DNA of 64,000 nt from Candidatus Accumulibacter sp. 66-26 (GTDB taxonomy: Bacteria; Pseudomonadota; Gammaproteobacteria; Burkholderiales; Rhodocyclaceae): contig MKUH01000025.1 in the NCBI GenBank assembly GCA_001897745.1, positions 45,987 to 109,986 on the forward strand. The letters run 5' to 3'. The position numbers were made by a program, and so were the translations under genes. The notes beneath the pieces were generated by a model. The model was not told the DNA's origin. It searched no databases and saw only the letters and a list, made by a program, of their open reading frames with translations. Positions 19,355 through 29,250 of this stretch are shown piece by piece; position 1 is the stretch's first letter, and each line of letters begins with the position of its first letter.

Positions 19355-21364
19355 ATGCGCTTTATTTTCTGGCCCGCCCTCGCCTTGATGAACCGGATGC
19401 GCTTTGCGCTGCGCTTCGTTCTGATCGGCGCCGCCGGCGGCGTTCTGGTCGGCGGACTGCTCATCCAGTTCCTCATGCAGGTCGGCGACAAGCTGGCCGC
19501 CACGCACAACGAGCAGGCCGGCCTGCAGATGATCGCGCCGCTGCGCCAGATCGCCCAGACGCTGGACCGCCATCTGCTCGCCAGCAGCCTCGTCTCGCTC
19601 AGCCACGACGACGCCAAGCCCCTGCTCGATGCGGCCGGCAAGGAGCTCGACGCCCTGTTCGCCGCCGGCGGCAAGGTGCCCGAGGGCCCGCTCGGCGAAG
19701 GCTGGAGCAAGATCGGCGAGGAATGGAAGCTGCTCAAGCAGGTGCTGCCGGCCTCCTCGACGCCGGAGATCCGCGAACTGCACGAGCGCCTCTCGGCCAA
19801 ACTAGCGGCGCAGATCCGCCTGACGGCCGACCATTCGACGCTGACCCTCGATCCCGAGGTCGACGCCTTCTATCTCAACGACACGCTGGTCAACCGCCTG
19901 CCGCAACTCGCCGACACGATCACCCAGATCCGCCTGCGCGTCGCCAGCATCGCGTCGATCCAGATGATCGACGCGAGCGACATCGGCCGCTTCGAACGCC
20001 TGACCGCCGACGCCATCGCCCAGCTCGCGCGCATCCGCGAAAACCTCGACAAGGTCGGCGCCAGCGCACCGCAGCACAAGGCCGCGCTCGAAGAAGGCAT
20101 CGCCCTCGTCGAGAAGGGCATCGGCGAAGCGCGCCGCGTGATCGAGGGGCGCCTCGTCAGCGCCGGCAGCATCGACATCCCGGTCGACGAAGCGCTGCAG
20201 CGCACCGACGCGCCGCGCAGCGCACTCGCCGAACTCGAGCGCCGCGTCATCGCTGCGCTCGGCGAGCGCCTCGAAAGCCGCGCCGAGCACATGCAGCAGC
20301 AGCGCCTCCTGAACCTCGCGGTGGTCGGCCTCGGCCTGCTCGTCGCCGGCTACCTCTCGATGGGCTCCTACCTCTCGCTGCAGGCCGGCACCGCCTGCCT
20401 GATGGAGGGCGGGCGCCGGCTGGCCGACGGCGATCTGCGCCACGTCATCGACGTCGGCACGCGCGACGAATTCGCCGACATCGCCGACAGCTTCAACCGC
20501 ATGGCCGGCTCGATCCGCGAAGTGATCGGCACGCTGCGCCAGAGTTCGGACTCGGTACTGAACACCGCGCACACGCTGTCCGAGACGACGCACACGGTCG
20601 CCCAGCGCTCGGCGCAACAGAGCGAACTGACGCGCAACACGGCCGACGCCGCCGAGGAAATGGCGCACAGCGTCGAACAGGTCTCGGCCAACGCCGGCGA
20701 AGTCGACGTGATGGCGCGCGAAAGCCACCGCCAGACCGACGACGGCAACGCCGGCCTGACGCGCATGCTCGACGAGATCAAGGTCGTCGGCACGGCGGTG
20801 GAACAGATCGGCACGACGGTCAACGAGTTCGTCGCCACGACGATGGCCATCACCAGCATGACCGGCCAGGTGCGCGACATCGCCGAACAGACCAACCTGC
20901 TGGCGCTCAACGCGGCGATCGAAGCGGCGCGCGCCGGCGAGCAGGGCCGCGGCTTCGCGGTGGTCGCCGACGAAGTGCGCAAGCTGGCCGAGAAGTCGGC
21001 CCTCTCGGCCAACGAGATCGACCGCCTGACGCAGGCGCTGAGCGGGCGCTCGGGCAGCGTCACCGACGCCATCGCCTGCGGCCACGAAGCGCTCGGCGCC
21101 AGCGAAGGCTATCTGCAGAAGGTAGCCGAGCAGCTGGCGGCGGCCAGCGGCTCGGCGGCCCGGACCTCGGGCGGCGTGGACCTGATCAGCGGCGCGGTGC
21201 AGGCGCAGACCGAGGCGATCCGGCGGATCAACGGCTTCGTCGCGCAGATCGCCGACATGGCCGCGCAGAACGATGCGGCCGTGGCCCAGGCCGCCGACGA
21301 GGCGGCGCGCCTCGAAGGCCTGTCGAGCGAACTGCGCGGCGCCATCGGGCGCTTCCAGGTTTAA
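19355..21364 (+). CDS. Methyl-accepting chemotaxis protein
   Basis: This is a transmembrane chemoreceptor of 669 residues. The first helix is about residues 18-42, a large periplasmic helical ligand domain of about 285 residues follows, and the second helix is about 326-345 ([20 protein letters not shown]). A HAMP domain contains [22 protein letters not shown], and the signalling hairpin tip is [39 protein letters not shown]. No C-terminal CheR-docking pentapeptide is seen; it ends IGRFQV. It stands alone, with its own upstream region of 133 bases. The ligand is unknown. Confidence 0.92.
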   Translation: MRFIFWPALALMNRMRFALRFVLIGAAGGVLVGGLLIQFLMQVGDKLAATHNEQAGLQMIAPLRQIAQTLDRHLLASSLVSLSHDDAKPLLDAAGKELDALFAAGGKVPEGPLGEGWSKIGEEWKLLKQVLPASSTPEIRELHERLSAKLAAQIRLTADHSTLTLDPEVDAFYLNDTLVNRLPQLADTITQIRLRVASIASIQMIDASDIGRFERLTADAIAQLARIRENLDKVGASAPQHKAALEEGIALVEKGIGEARRVIEGRLVSAGSIDIPVDEALQRTDAPRSALAELERRVIAALGERLESRAEHMQQQRLLNLAVVGLGLLVAGYLSMGSYLSLQAGTACLMEGGRRLADGDLRHVIDVGTRDEFADIADSFNRMAGSIREVIGTLRQSSDSVLNTAHTLSETTHTVAQRSAQQSELTRNTADAAEEMAHSVEQVSANAGEVDVMARESHRQTDDGNAGLTRMLDEIKVVGTAVEQIGTTVNEFVATTMAITSMTGQVRDIAEQTNLLALNAAIEAARAGEQGRGFAVVADEVRKLAEKSALSANEIDRLTQALSGRSGSVTDAIACGHEALGASEGYLQKVAEQLAAASGSAARTSGGVDLISGAVQAQTEAIRRINGFVAQIADMAAQNDAAVAQAADEAARLEGLSSELRGAIGRFQV

Positions 21365-21444
21365 TACGCAGACACGGCGGATTCCTTTCGCGGCGGATTC
21401 GCGGCGCCCGTTGCGGCACCGACGGATCCGCCGCCGCTCCGGTG

Positions 21445-21975
21445 CTAGCGCGCGCAGGCCGTGCGCCAGCGCTGGAAGCTGCTCTCCGGCCGCTGGTATG
21501 AACTGCGCACAATGCCGGTCGTCGCGTCGAACAGCACGTCGAAGCGCGAGCTTTCGCCCCAGTCGTCGCAGAAGCGCCATTCCCAGACCAGTTCGTCGCG
21601 CGCCTTGAAATATGCCGTCCATTCGGGCGCCGGCGGTCCGAGCAGACGCAGCACCGCCGCCCGGTCGCTGCGCCCCGGCTCGATACGCGCGAAATGCGCG
21701 GGATCGAGGACGTTCTCGATCCGCTGCAGGTGGCCGTCCGGCCCCAGAAATACCATGAAGGTGTGATAACCCATCGGCCCGCGCGGATACGCGAGCTGCC
21801 GGCTGCCGTCGGCATCGCTCCAGGCCAGCGCCGGCGCGCCCATGACGGCGACGACGTCGTCCTGCGTCGCAACGCCCGCCTGCAGGCCGCCGCCGCTGTA
21901 CGACGCGCAGGCGCCGAGCAGCGCCAGCACCGACAGGGCGCAGCAGCGCTTGACGAAGGAGAGGATGGATTGCAT
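21445..21975 (-). CDS. Lipoprotein with SmpA/BamE-like fold
   Basis: The 176-residue protein has a type II signal peptide with lipobox LLGAC (about residues 17-21), followed by Ala at +2 and Ser at +3, which favours the outer membrane. The segment GLQAGVATQDDVVAVMGAPAL resembles the SmpA/OmlA (BamE) start: a helix controlling a following strand. A second similar segment, RSDRAAVLRLLGPP, repeats the pattern, so it may contain two such modules. The start at MQSIL is chosen because the longer open frame has no signal. The specific role is unknown. Confidence 0.75.
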   Translation of the reverse strand: MQSILSFVKRCCALSVLALLGACASYSGGGLQAGVATQDDVVAVMGAPALAWSDADGSRQLAYPRGPMGYHTFMVFLGPDGHLQRIENVLDPAHFARIEPGRSDRAAVLRLLGPPAPEWTAYFKARDELVWEWRFCDDWGESSRFDVLFDATTGIVRSSYQRPESSFQRWRTACAR

Positions 21976-22134
21976 GCCGGTCGGCTTTCTCGATGGGGAA
22001 GGATGGCGCAGCGAAAACACGGACAGCGGACGCGCCCGCAAGAAAGTGCGCACAGGCGTGCAGATAGGAGCGGCGCGCCCGCCCGGGAGTTCCGATTGTG
22101 CCGCAGAAGCGCGGCGCATGATATATTAGAATTT

Positions 22135-22140
22135 TATAAT
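22135..22140 (+). promoter_or_regulatory. AT-rich -10 element before the AhpD-like gene
   Basis: A perfect TATAAT lies 16 bases before the GTG start, within an AT-rich stretch (22120-22142) that stands out from its GC-rich surroundings. An overlapping TATATT at 22122 is a second candidate. No convincing -35 is present at the right distance, so an activator or an alternative start may be involved. Confidence 0.35.
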
Positions 22141-22155
22141 ATTACGGAGAAGCCC

Positions 22156-22527
22156 GTGAGCAAGTCCTTCGGCACCATCACCCACGACGTCGCGAAAGCC
22201 CTCGGCACCCTGCGCAACGAGATTCCGGAAACCATGCAGGGCTTCAACGCGATGGCCAAGGCCGCCCTCGCCCCGGGCGCCATCGGCGCCCTGGAGAAGG
22301 AGCTGATCGCCCTTGCGGTCGGCGTCGCCAGCCGCTGCGACGCGTGCATCGGCTTTCACGTCAAGGCGCTGATCCGTCTCGGCGCGACGCGCGAGCAGAT
22401 CATGGAAACTCTGGGAGTGTGCACCTACATGGGCGGCGGCCCGACCCTGATGTATGCCGCCGAGGCCGTGCGCGCCTACGAGGAATTCACCGCCGGAAGC
22501 GGCGTCGCCCGCAGCGGCGCCGCCTGA
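22156..22527 (+). CDS. AhpD/carboxymuconolactone decarboxylase-like protein
   Basis: This is a 123-residue all-helical protein of the AhpD-like superfamily. The redox motif CDACIGFHV (Cys-x-x-Cys with a following His, about residues 57-65) is intact, which points to a peroxidase or thiol-disulfide role rather than lactone decarboxylation. The conserved ALGTLRNEIPETMQGF and IGALEKELIALAVGVA helices surround it. The GTG start at 22156 has GGAG 7 bases upstream. The alpha/beta hydrolase follows after 11 bases, so the two probably form an operon. Physiological partners are unknown. Confidence 0.88.
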   Translation: MSKSFGTITHDVAKALGTLRNEIPETMQGFNAMAKAALAPGAIGALEKELIALAVGVASRCDACIGFHVKALIRLGATREQIMETLGVCTYMGGGPTLMYAAEAVRAYEEFTAGSGVARSGAA

Positions 22528-22538
22528 GGCAAGCCGCC

Positions 22539-23426
22539 GTGAGCGCGCTGACGACCGCTCCCTGGCTGCTCGGCGCCGCCGCGACGGGCGCTTCGCTGTG
22601 GCTGGCGCTCAACGCGGCGATCCGCCACGGCCTGCGCGCGCCGCGCGTGCCGAATGCGTGCGACCCGGCGCAGCGCGGCCAGCCTTTCGCGCGGGTGCGC
22701 ATTCCGACCGTGCGCGGCAAGGCGCTTGCCGGCTGGCTGCTGCCGGCGGCGGCGGAGCGCGCGGCGCCGGCGCTGATCGTCCTGCACGGCTGGGGCGCCA
22801 ACTCGGCGATGATGCTGCCGCTCGCCGCGCCGTTCCGGCGCGCCGGCTACGCGCTGCTGTTCATCGATGCGCGCTGCCACGGCGCGAGCGACGGCGACAG
22901 TTTCGCTTCGCTGCCGCGCTTTGCCGAAGACCTGGAAAGCGCCTTCGACTGGCTGCGCGTCCGGCCGGGCGTCGATCCGCGGCGCATCGCCCTGCTCGGC
23001 CATTCGGTCGGCGCCGCGGCGGCGCTCCTGCTGGCGGCGCGGCGGAACGAGGTGGCCGCCGTGGTCAGCATCGCCGCCTTCGCCCATCCGGAAAACGCCA
23101 TGCGCCGCTACCTCGCCGCCCGCCGCATTCCCTTCCGGCCCGTCGGCTGGTACGTCCTGCGCTACGTGCAGAAGACGATCGGCCAGCGTTTCGCGCAGAT
23201 CGCTCCGCAGCACACGATGGCGCGCATCGCCTGCCCCGTCCTCCTGGTGCATGGCGCCGAGGACGCGACGGTACCGCTCGAAGACGCCCGCCTGATTCAC
23301 GCGGCAAGACGCGACGAACGCTCGAAGCTGCTCGTGGTCGCCGGCAGCCACGACGACTACCGGGAATTGGAACAGCGCGCCGACGAAGTCATCGACTTCG
23401 TGAACGGCGCGCTGGAACGGGGATAG
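22539..23426 (+). CDS. Alpha/beta hydrolase with N-terminal membrane anchor
   Basis: The hydrolase has 295 residues. The oxyanion segment is LIVLHGWGANSAM near residue 76, the nucleophile elbow GHSVGAAA near 151, the acid is in HGAEDATVPLEDA near 246, and the His is in GSHDDY near 270. An N-terminal hydrophobic helix (TTAPWLLGAAATGASLWLAL) probably anchors it in the membrane. The GTG start at 22539 lies just after the AhpD-like stop; the frame continues upstream inside that gene but would lose the anchor at the N-terminus. The substrate is unknown. Confidence 0.85.
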   Translation: MSALTTAPWLLGAAATGASLWLALNAAIRHGLRAPRVPNACDPAQRGQPFARVRIPTVRGKALAGWLLPAAAERAAPALIVLHGWGANSAMMLPLAAPFRRAGYALLFIDARCHGASDGDSFASLPRFAEDLESAFDWLRVRPGVDPRRIALLGHSVGAAAALLLAARRNEVAAVVSIAAFAHPENAMRRYLAARRIPFRPVGWYVLRYVQKTIGQRFAQIAPQHTMARIACPVLLVHGAEDATVPLEDARLIHAARRDERSKLLVVAGSHDDYRELEQRADEVIDFVNGALERG

Positions 23427-23443
23427 AACGGGATTGAAGCGAA

Positions 23444-23463
23444 GCTGCGGCAGAAGCCGCAGC
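23444..23463. terminator. Hairpin between convergent hydrolase and grxD
   Basis: A perfect 8-bp GC-rich stem pairs 23444-23451 with 23456-23463 around an AGAA loop, between two genes that end toward each other. There is no T-run on either side, so a bidirectional terminator role is possible but not certain. Confidence 0.4.
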
Positions 23464-23485
23464 GCAAGCGACGATCAGGTGAAAA

Positions 23486-23809
23486 TCAGGCCTGCTTGGC
23501 GATGCCTTCGAGCATCTGCTGCAGTTCGCCGGACTGGTACATCTCGCGCATGATGTCGCAGCCGCCGACGAATTCGCCGTTGATGTAGAGCTGCGGAATC
23601 GTCGGCCAGTTGGCGAAATCCTTGATGCCGTTGCGGATTTCCGGGTTCTCCAGCACGTTGACGCTGTAGAAGCCATCGACGCCGCAGGCCTTCAGAATCT
23701 GCACGGCGGTCGCTGAAAATCCGCACTGCGGAAACTGCGGCGTGCCCTTCATGTAGAGCGTCACCGCGTTGCCGGTCACCTGTTCCTTGATCAGTTGCTG
23801 AACGTCCAT
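23486..23809 (-). CDS. grxD: Monothiol glutaredoxin (Grx4 type)
   Basis: This is a CGFS monothiol glutaredoxin that carries or transfers [2Fe-2S] clusters, often with BolA. The active site KGTPQFPQCGFSATAV is at about residues 21-36, followed by WPTIPQLYINGEFVGGCDI, the cis-Pro and glutathione-binding segments. The length of 107 is typical. The ATG at 23809 is used; a TTG two codons earlier is the only alternative. It follows prmC by 67 bases on the same strand and often closes the hemA-prfA-prmC group in beta-proteobacteria. Confidence 0.96.
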   Translation of the reverse strand: MDVQQLIKEQVTGNAVTLYMKGTPQFPQCGFSATAVQILKACGVDGFYSVNVLENPEIRNGIKDFANWPTIPQLYINGEFVGGCDIMREMYQSGELQQMLEGIAKQA

Positions 23810-23876
23810 TGCCAAAGCCTTTAAATAGTTGAGCGAAATAATCGGGTATTAGTTTAGCGGCTCCGCTCGGGAGCCG

Positions 23877-24731
23877 TCAAATCCTTCGACCGCCGCTGAC
23901 GCGATCAATTCCCGCAAGATCCTGCCAGCTTTGCACTTCGCTGAAGTTTTCGGCGCGCAGCAGCGTCTGCACGCCCGCCGCCTGGTCGTAGCCGTGCTCG
24001 ATCAGCAGCCAGCCGCCGGCGGCGAGATGCATGGGCGCGCCGCTCACGATGGCGCGGATGCACGCCAGGCCGTCGCCGCCGGCGACGCCGTCGGTGAGCG
24101 CGCCCTGCGGCTCGAAAGGCAGGCCGTTCAGTGCGAGGTGCGGATCGCCGCTGACGACGTAGGGCGGATTGGAAACGATCAGGTCGAAGCGCTCGCCGGA
24201 CAGCGGCGCGTACCAGTCGCCGGCCAGCAGACGCACCGCCGGCGCCAGGCGCGCCGCGTTGGCGGCGGCGACTGCGAGCGCTTCCGGCGAGACGTCGACG
24301 GCGCTGACCGCGGCCTGCGGGCAGAGGCGCGCCAGCGTGATGGCGACGATGCCGGAGCCGGTGCCGAGATCGACGATGCGCGGCGCCGGACAGGTCCGGG
24401 CGCGTTCGGTTGCGAACTTGGCCCCCAGTTCGACGAGCAGCTCGGTTTCCGGGCGCGGGATCAGCACGGCGGGCGAAACGTGGAATTCGAAATCGTGGAA
24501 CATCGCGCTGCCGGTCAGGTAGGCGAGCGGTTCGCCGGCGGTGCGGCGGGCGACGAGCGCGTCGAGCGCCGCCGACTGTTCGGCGGAGAGCGGCGTCTCC
24601 GGGCGCGCGATGAGGTCGGCGTGCGTGCAGCCGACGACGTGTTCGACGAGCAGGCGCGCGTCGAGCCGGTCGATGCGCCGGCTGGCGGCGCGCCAGGCTT
24701 CGCCGATGCCGGCCGCCGCCCTTTCCGTCAC
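23877..24731 (-). CDS. prmC: Release-factor glutamine methyltransferase
   Basis: PrmC methylates the glutamine of the GGQ motif in RF1 and RF2. It has an N-terminal helical domain (about 1-80), the SAM motif I VDLGTGSGIVAITLA near residue 120, and the catalytic SNPPYVV near 187. The IPRPETELLVE segment near 93 is a PrmC hallmark. The length of 284 is normal. It begins 1 base after the prfA stop, so the methyltransferase is made together with its substrate RF1. Confidence 0.95.
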   Translation of the reverse strand: MTERAAAGIGEAWRAASRRIDRLDARLLVEHVVGCTHADLIARPETPLSAEQSAALDALVARRTAGEPLAYLTGSAMFHDFEFHVSPAVLIPRPETELLVELGAKFATERARTCPAPRIVDLGTGSGIVAITLARLCPQAAVSAVDVSPEALAVAAANAARLAPAVRLLAGDWYAPLSGERFDLIVSNPPYVVSGDPHLALNGLPFEPQGALTDGVAGGDGLACIRAIVSGAPMHLAAGGWLLIEHGYDQAAGVQTLLRAENFSEVQSWQDLAGIDRVSGGRRI

Positions 24732-24732
24732 C

Positions 24733-25818
24733 TTACTCGCCGTTCTCGGCGAGCAGCGCGAGCTGCTCGGCCTGGTGCTCGGTGGCCAGCGCGCCGACCA
24801 GTTCGTCGATGTCGCCGTCCATGATCGCGTCGATCTTGTACAGCGTGAGATTGATGCGATGGTCGGTGACGCGGCCCTGCGGGAAGTTGTAGGTGCGGAT
24901 GCGCTCCGAGCGGTCGCCGCTGCCGATCAGGCTCTTGCGCGTCGAGGCGATCTTCGCCTGCTGCGCGCGCTCCTGCGCGTCCTTGATGCGCGCGACCAGC
25001 ACCGACATGGCCTGCGCCTTGTTCTTGTGCTGCGAGCGGTCGTCCTGGCACTCGACGACGATGCCGGTCGGCAGGTGGGTGATGCGCACCGCCGAATCGG
25101 TCTTGTTGATGTGCTGGCCGCCGGCGCCCGAGGCGCGGAAGGTGTCGACGCGGATTTCGGCCGGGTTGATGTGCACGTCCTCCAGCGCGTCGGCCTCGGG
25201 CATCACGGCGACGGTGCACGCCGAGGTGTGGATGCGCCCCTGCGTTTCGGTTTCCGGAACGCGCTGCACGCGGTGCCCGCCCGACTCGAACTTCAGCTTC
25301 GAATAAGCGCCCTGCCCGACGATGCGCGCGATCACTTCCTTGTAGCCGCCGACTTCGGAGGCCGAGGACGAAATGACCTCGACCTGCCAGCGCTTGCGCT
25401 CGGCGTAGCGCATGTACATGCGGAAGAGGTTGCCGGCGAACAGCGCCGATTCGTCGCCGCCGGTGCCGGCGCGGATTTCCAGGAAGAGGTTGCGCTCGTC
25501 GTTGGGGTCCTTCGGCAGCAGCAGCTTCTGCAGATCGATCTCGATCTGCGGCAGGCGCTCCTTGGCGGACTTCATCTCGGCCTCGGCCAGCTCCTTCATT
25601 TCCGGATCGGCCATCATCTCGAGCGCTGACTCCAGATCGGCGGCGCACTGCTTCCAGATCTGGTAGAGCGCGACGACCGGGCCGAGTTCGGCGTGCTCGC
25701 GCGAAAGCTTGCGGTACTGGTCCATTTCGCGCGTCGCTTCGCCGCTCGCCAGGATGCGGTCGAGTTCGTCGAGGCGGCCGACGAGGTGTTCGAGTTTGTC
25801 GCGGATGCTTTGTTTCAT
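24733..25818 (-). CDS. prfA: Peptide chain release factor 1
   Basis: RF1 reads UAA and UAG. The codon-recognition PxT motif is seen as [14 protein letters not shown] near residue 190, and the peptidyl-transferase GGQ motif as [16 protein letters not shown] near 230. The acidic N-terminal helical domain and the C-terminal [15 protein letters not shown] are intact. The ATG at 25818 gives 361 residues, the usual length. It lies between hemA and prmC, a very common order. Confidence 0.97.
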   Translation of the reverse strand: MKQSIRDKLEHLVGRLDELDRILASGEATREMDQYRKLSREHAELGPVVALYQIWKQCAADLESALEMMADPEMKELAEAEMKSAKERLPQIEIDLQKLLLPKDPNDERNLFLEIRAGTGGDESALFAGNLFRMYMRYAERKRWQVEVISSSASEVGGYKEVIARIVGQGAYSKLKFESGGHRVQRVPETETQGRIHTSACTVAVMPEADALEDVHINPAEIRVDTFRASGAGGQHINKTDSAVRITHLPTGIVVECQDDRSQHKNKAQAMSVLVARIKDAQERAQQAKIASTRKSLIGSGDRSERIRTYNFPQGRVTDHRINLTLYKIDAIMDGDIDELVGALATEHQAEQLALLAENGE

Positions 25819-25907
25819 GAGGACGCCGGGTAACGGTGGGCGGGAATTGCGAAATTGCGTGGGGACGAACGGGCGGAGCGGACGCGGCGCCGGAATGCCG
25901 GGCGGCG

Positions 25908-27170
25908 CTAATCGTCGGAATGGGGATCGCGGTGCAGATGGAACAGGCGCGAGACCACGGCCTGCAGTTCGCCGCGGTCGCCGTCGGCGCGGTTGAGCGC
26001 CTGCGTCGGCGCGTGCAGGAACTTGTTGGTCAGGCGGTGCGAAAGCTGGTCGAGCACGCGCGCCGGATCCTCGCCCTTGGCCAGCAGCTTGAGCGCGTGC
26101 TCCATCTCGTGCCGGCGCATGCGCTCGGCGCTGTCGCGCAGCGAGCGGATGACCGGCACCGTGTCGCGCGTCTGCAGCCAGTGCAGGAAGCCGTCGACGC
26201 GCTCGGTGATGATCGCCTCGGCCTCGACCACCGCCGCCTGGCGCGATTCCAGGCCGGACTCGACGACCTGCGCGAGGTCGTCGACGGTGTACAGGAAGAC
26301 GTCGTCGAGTTCGCCGACCTCGATCTCGATGTCGCGCGGCACGGCGAGGTCGACCATGAAGATCGGCCGGTGGCGGCGCGCCTTGATCGCGCGCTCGACC
26401 ATGCCGAGGCCGAGAATCGGCAGCGGGCTGGCCGTGCAGGAGACGACGATGTCGAACTCGGCCAGGCGCCCCGCGATGTCGTCGAGCCGGATCGCGCTGC
26501 CGCCGAAGCGCTCGGCGAGCGCGCTGCCGCGTTCGACGGTGCGGTTGGCGATGACGATTTCCTTCGGGTTCTGCGCGGCGAAGTGCGTGGCGCACAGTTC
26601 GATCATCTCGCCGGCGCCGATGAAGAGAATCTTCTGGTCGGACAGGCGCTCGAAGATGCGCTCGGCCAGATGCACGCCGGCCGCCGCCATCGAGACGATG
26701 TTGGCGCCGATCGCGGTCGTCGTGCGCACTTCCTTGGCGACCGCGAACGAGCGCTGGAACAGCTTGTGCAGCGTCGTGCCGAGCGTTCCGGCCTCTTCCG
26801 CGACGCGCACCGCATCCTTCATCTGGCCGAGGATCTGCGGCTCGCCGATGACCATCGAGTCGAGCCCGCTGGCGACCCGGAAGGCGTGGCGGATCGCCTC
26901 GCGCTCGGGGAAGGTGTAGAGATAGGGATCGATCTCATGGCGCGAAATGCGGTGATAGTCGGCCAGCCACGCGGCGGCGGCGTCCGGGTTGTCGGTCGCG
27001 AAGTAGAGTTCGGTGCGGTTGCAGGTCGACAGGATCGCCGCCTCGCGCACCGAATTGGCGCGCGTCAGGTCGGCCAGCGCCTGCTGCAGCTTCTCGGCGT
27101 GGAATGCGACCTGCTCACGGACCGCGAGCGGAGCCGTGTGATGGTTGATGCCGAGGGTGAATAGCGCCAT
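25908..27170 (-). CDS. hemA: Glutamyl-tRNA reductase
   Basis: HemA reduces glutamyl-tRNA to glutamate-1-semialdehyde, the first committed step of C5 haem synthesis. The catalytic cysteine is in STCNRTELY near residue 50, the signature [17 protein letters not shown] near 100, the NADPH site [11 protein letters not shown] near 180, and [10 protein letters not shown] near 290. The length of 420 is typical. It is first in the minus-strand hemA-prfA-prmC-grxD group, downstream of an extended -10 at 27212-27220. Confidence 0.97.
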   Translation of the reverse strand: MALFTLGINHHTAPLAVREQVAFHAEKLQQALADLTRANSVREAAILSTCNRTELYFATDNPDAAAAWLADYHRISRHEIDPYLYTFPEREAIRHAFRVASGLDSMVIGEPQILGQMKDAVRVAEEAGTLGTTLHKLFQRSFAVAKEVRTTTAIGANIVSMAAAGVHLAERIFERLSDQKILFIGAGEMIELCATHFAAQNPKEIVIANRTVERGSALAERFGGSAIRLDDIAGRLAEFDIVVSCTASPLPILGLGMVERAIKARRHRPIFMVDLAVPRDIEIEVGELDDVFLYTVDDLAQVVESGLESRQAAVVEAEAIITERVDGFLHWLQTRDTVPVIRSLRDSAERMRRHEMEHALKLLAKGEDPARVLDQLSHRLTNKFLHAPTQALNRADGDRGELQAVVSRLFHLHRDPHSDD

Positions 27171-27211
27171 GCGGAAAGGGTGAAAGCCGGGTCTGGGTGA
27201 TTCAGGCGCGG

Positions 27212-27220
27212 ATTATAGCA
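27212..27220 (-). promoter_or_regulatory. Extended -10 promoter for hemA
   Basis: On the minus strand this reads TGCTATAAT, a perfect TATAAT with the TGn extension, about 45 bases before the hemA start. The region above it is a run of C and G with no clear -35. The same extended -10 form is seen before hemC. Confidence 0.55.
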
Positions 27221-27267
27221 CCCGCCCCCGCCCCCCCCGGGATGACCCAGATCAACTCGATGCGCCG

Positions 27268-28359
27268 TCAGATGCCCGAGCCGCCTTCTTCGAGCGGCTG
27301 CGTCGGCGCCGCGAAAACCTTGACCTGGCGCGGTCTGAGCCAGACCTGCTGGCCCTTGGCGAGCGCCAGTTCGGTCGCCCGCTCGCGCGTCAGCTCGACT
27401 TCGATCAGCTCGCTGCCGTGCGCCAGTTCGACCCGGACGACCGGGCCGATGGCGTGCACGTCCTGCACGCTCGACTCGAGCCCGCCGGCGACCGGGCTGC
27501 GCTCGATATCGATGTCGTGCGGCCGCACGAAGGCCATTGCGTCGCCATGCGCCGGCGAGCCTTCCGGTACCGCGCCGCCTTCGGCGCCGGCGCGCCCGAT
27601 CTCGGCCCAAGCACCATGCACGCGGCTGTGGAAGACGTTCACGTTGCCGAGGAACTGGTAGACGAAAGGCGTCGCCGGATTCGAGTAAACCTCGTCGGGC
27701 GTGCCGATCTGCTCGATCTTCCCTCGGTTCATGACGACTACGCGGTCGGCCACTTCCAGCGCCTCCTCCTGATCGTGCGTGACGAAGACGCTGGAGATGT
27801 GCATCTCGTCGTGCAGGCGGCGCAGCCAGCGGCGCAGCTCCTTGCGCACCTTGGTGTCGAGCGCGCCGAAGGGCTCGTCGAGCAGCAGCACCTCGGGTTC
27901 GACGGCAAGCGCGCGGGCCAGCGCGATGCGCTGGCGCTGGCCGCCGGAAAGCTGCGAGGGATAGCGCTCGGCCAGCCAGTCGAGCTGGACGAGCTTGAGC
28001 AGGTCCATCACGCGGCGGCGGATTTCGGCCTCCGGCGGACGTTCCTTGCGCGGCTTGACGCGCAGGCCGAAGGCGACGTTCTCGAACACCGACATGTGGC
28101 GGAACAGCGCGTAGTGCTGGAAGACGAAGCCGACCTTGCGTTCGCGCGCGTGCAGGTGCGTCGCCTCGGCGCCGGAGAACAGCACCTGGCCGCTGTCCGC
28201 CGTTTCCATGCCGGCGATGATGCGCAGCAGGGTCGTCTTGCCGCAGCCCGACGGGCCGAGCAGCGCGACGAGTTCGCCGGTCGGGATGTCGAGCTGGATG
28301 TCGTCGAGTGCGACGAAGTTGCCGAAGCGTTTGCCGATACCGCGTATTTCGATGCTCAT
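27268..28359 (-). CDS. cysA: Sulfate/thiosulfate ABC transporter ATPase
   Basis: This is the ATPase of the sulfate/thiosulfate importer. Walker A is [12 protein letters not shown] near residue 35, the Q-loop [12 protein letters not shown] follows, the signature [15 protein letters not shown] is near 135, and Walker B is [12 protein letters not shown] near 155. The C-terminal TOBE-like regulatory region (about 240-363) contains [13 protein letters not shown], as in CysA. It starts 6 bases after the cysW stop. The operon order is sbp-cysT-cysW-cysA on the minus strand. Confidence 0.95.
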   Translation of the reverse strand: MSIEIRGIGKRFGNFVALDDIQLDIPTGELVALLGPSGCGKTTLLRIIAGMETADSGQVLFSGAEATHLHARERKVGFVFQHYALFRHMSVFENVAFGLRVKPRKERPPEAEIRRRVMDLLKLVQLDWLAERYPSQLSGGQRQRIALARALAVEPEVLLLDEPFGALDTKVRKELRRWLRRLHDEMHISSVFVTHDQEEALEVADRVVVMNRGKIEQIGTPDEVYSNPATPFVYQFLGNVNVFHSRVHGAWAEIGRAGAEGGAVPEGSPAHGDAMAFVRPHDIDIERSPVAGGLESSVQDVHAIGPVVRVELAHGSELIEVELTRERATELALAKGQQVWLRPRQVKVFAAPTQPLEEGGSGI

Positions 28360-28365
28360 GTCCGT

Positions 28366-29250
28366 TTATTCCGTTTTTTCGGGCGGCAGCGCCGCGTCCA
28401 GCGTTTCCGTTTCCTTGCGCATGCGCCATTCGACGACGGTCTTGGCGACCAGCGTGACGAGCGCGAGCAGCGCCAGCACCGAGGCCGAGGCGAAGGCGCC
28501 GACCTGGTTGTACTCGTTGTAGAGAATTTCGACGTGCAGCGGCAGCGTGTTGGTTTCGCCGCGGATGTGCCCGGAGACCACCGAGACGGCGCCGAACTCG
28601 CCCATCGCGCGGGCGTTCGCCAGGATCACGCCGTAGAGCAGGCCCCATTTGATGTTGGGCAGCGTCACCCGGCGGAACATCTGCCAGCCGGTGGCGCCGA
28701 GCGAGACGGCCGCCTCCTCCTCGTCCTTGCCCTGCGCCTGCATCAGCGGGATCAGCTCGCGCGCGACGAAGGGGAAGGTGATGAACAGGGTGGCGATGAT
28801 GATGCCCGGCAGCGCGAAGACGACCTTGATGTCGTGCGCCGCGAGCCACGGGCCGAAGACGCCCTGCGCGCCGAAGATGAGGATGAAGACGAGGCCGGCG
28901 ACGACCGGCGAGACGGCGAACGGCAGGTCGATCAGCGTCACCAGCAGACTCTTGCCCCTGAACTCGAACTTGGCGATAGCCCAGGCCGCGGCGACGCCGA
29001 AGATCACGTTGAAGGGCAGCACGAACAGCGCGACGAACAGCGTCAGCCAGATCGCCGAACGCGCCTCGGGGTCGGCCAGCGCCTCCAGATATTTCGGCAT
29101 GCCGGCGGCGAAGGCCTCGACGAAGACGGCGAGCAGCGGCAGGCCGAGGAAGAAGAAGAGAAAGCCGAGGCCGACCGCGGTCAGCGTCCAGCGCACCCAG
29201 CGCGGTTCGGCGGTGGCCTTGCGCACGCTCAGGGAACCCGTTGCACTCAT
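28366..29250 (-). CDS. cysW: Sulfate ABC transporter permease CysW
   Basis: This 294-residue inner-membrane permease has about six membrane helices. The EAA loop that contacts CysA is seen as EEEAAVSLGATGWQMFRRVTLP near residue 190, and SRAMGEFGAV-type NARAMGEFGAVSVVSGHIRG follows. The C-terminal helix and tail (LVTLVAKTVVEWRMRKE) are typical of CysW. The start at 29250 overlaps the cysT stop by 4 bases (ATGA). Confidence 0.94.
   Translation of the reverse strand: MSATGSLSVRKATAEPRWVRWTLTAVGLGFLFFFLGLPLLAVFVEAFAAGMPKYLEALADPEARSAIWLTLFVALFVLPFNVIFGVAAAWAIAKFEFRGKSLLVTLIDLPFAVSPVVAGLVFILIFGAQGVFGPWLAAHDIKVVFALPGIIIATLFITFPFVARELIPLMQAQGKDEEEAAVSLGATGWQMFRRVTLPNIKWGLLYGVILANARAMGEFGAVSVVSGHIRGETNTLPLHVEILYNEYNQVGAFASASVLALLALVTLVAKTVVEWRMRKETETLDAALPPEKTE

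Noticed and set aside
27221..27240. Long C-rich run near the cysA/hemA boundary as a regulatory quadruplex
   Set aside because: It is one mixed C/G stretch without four separated runs, so a defined quadruplex or i-motif is not supported.
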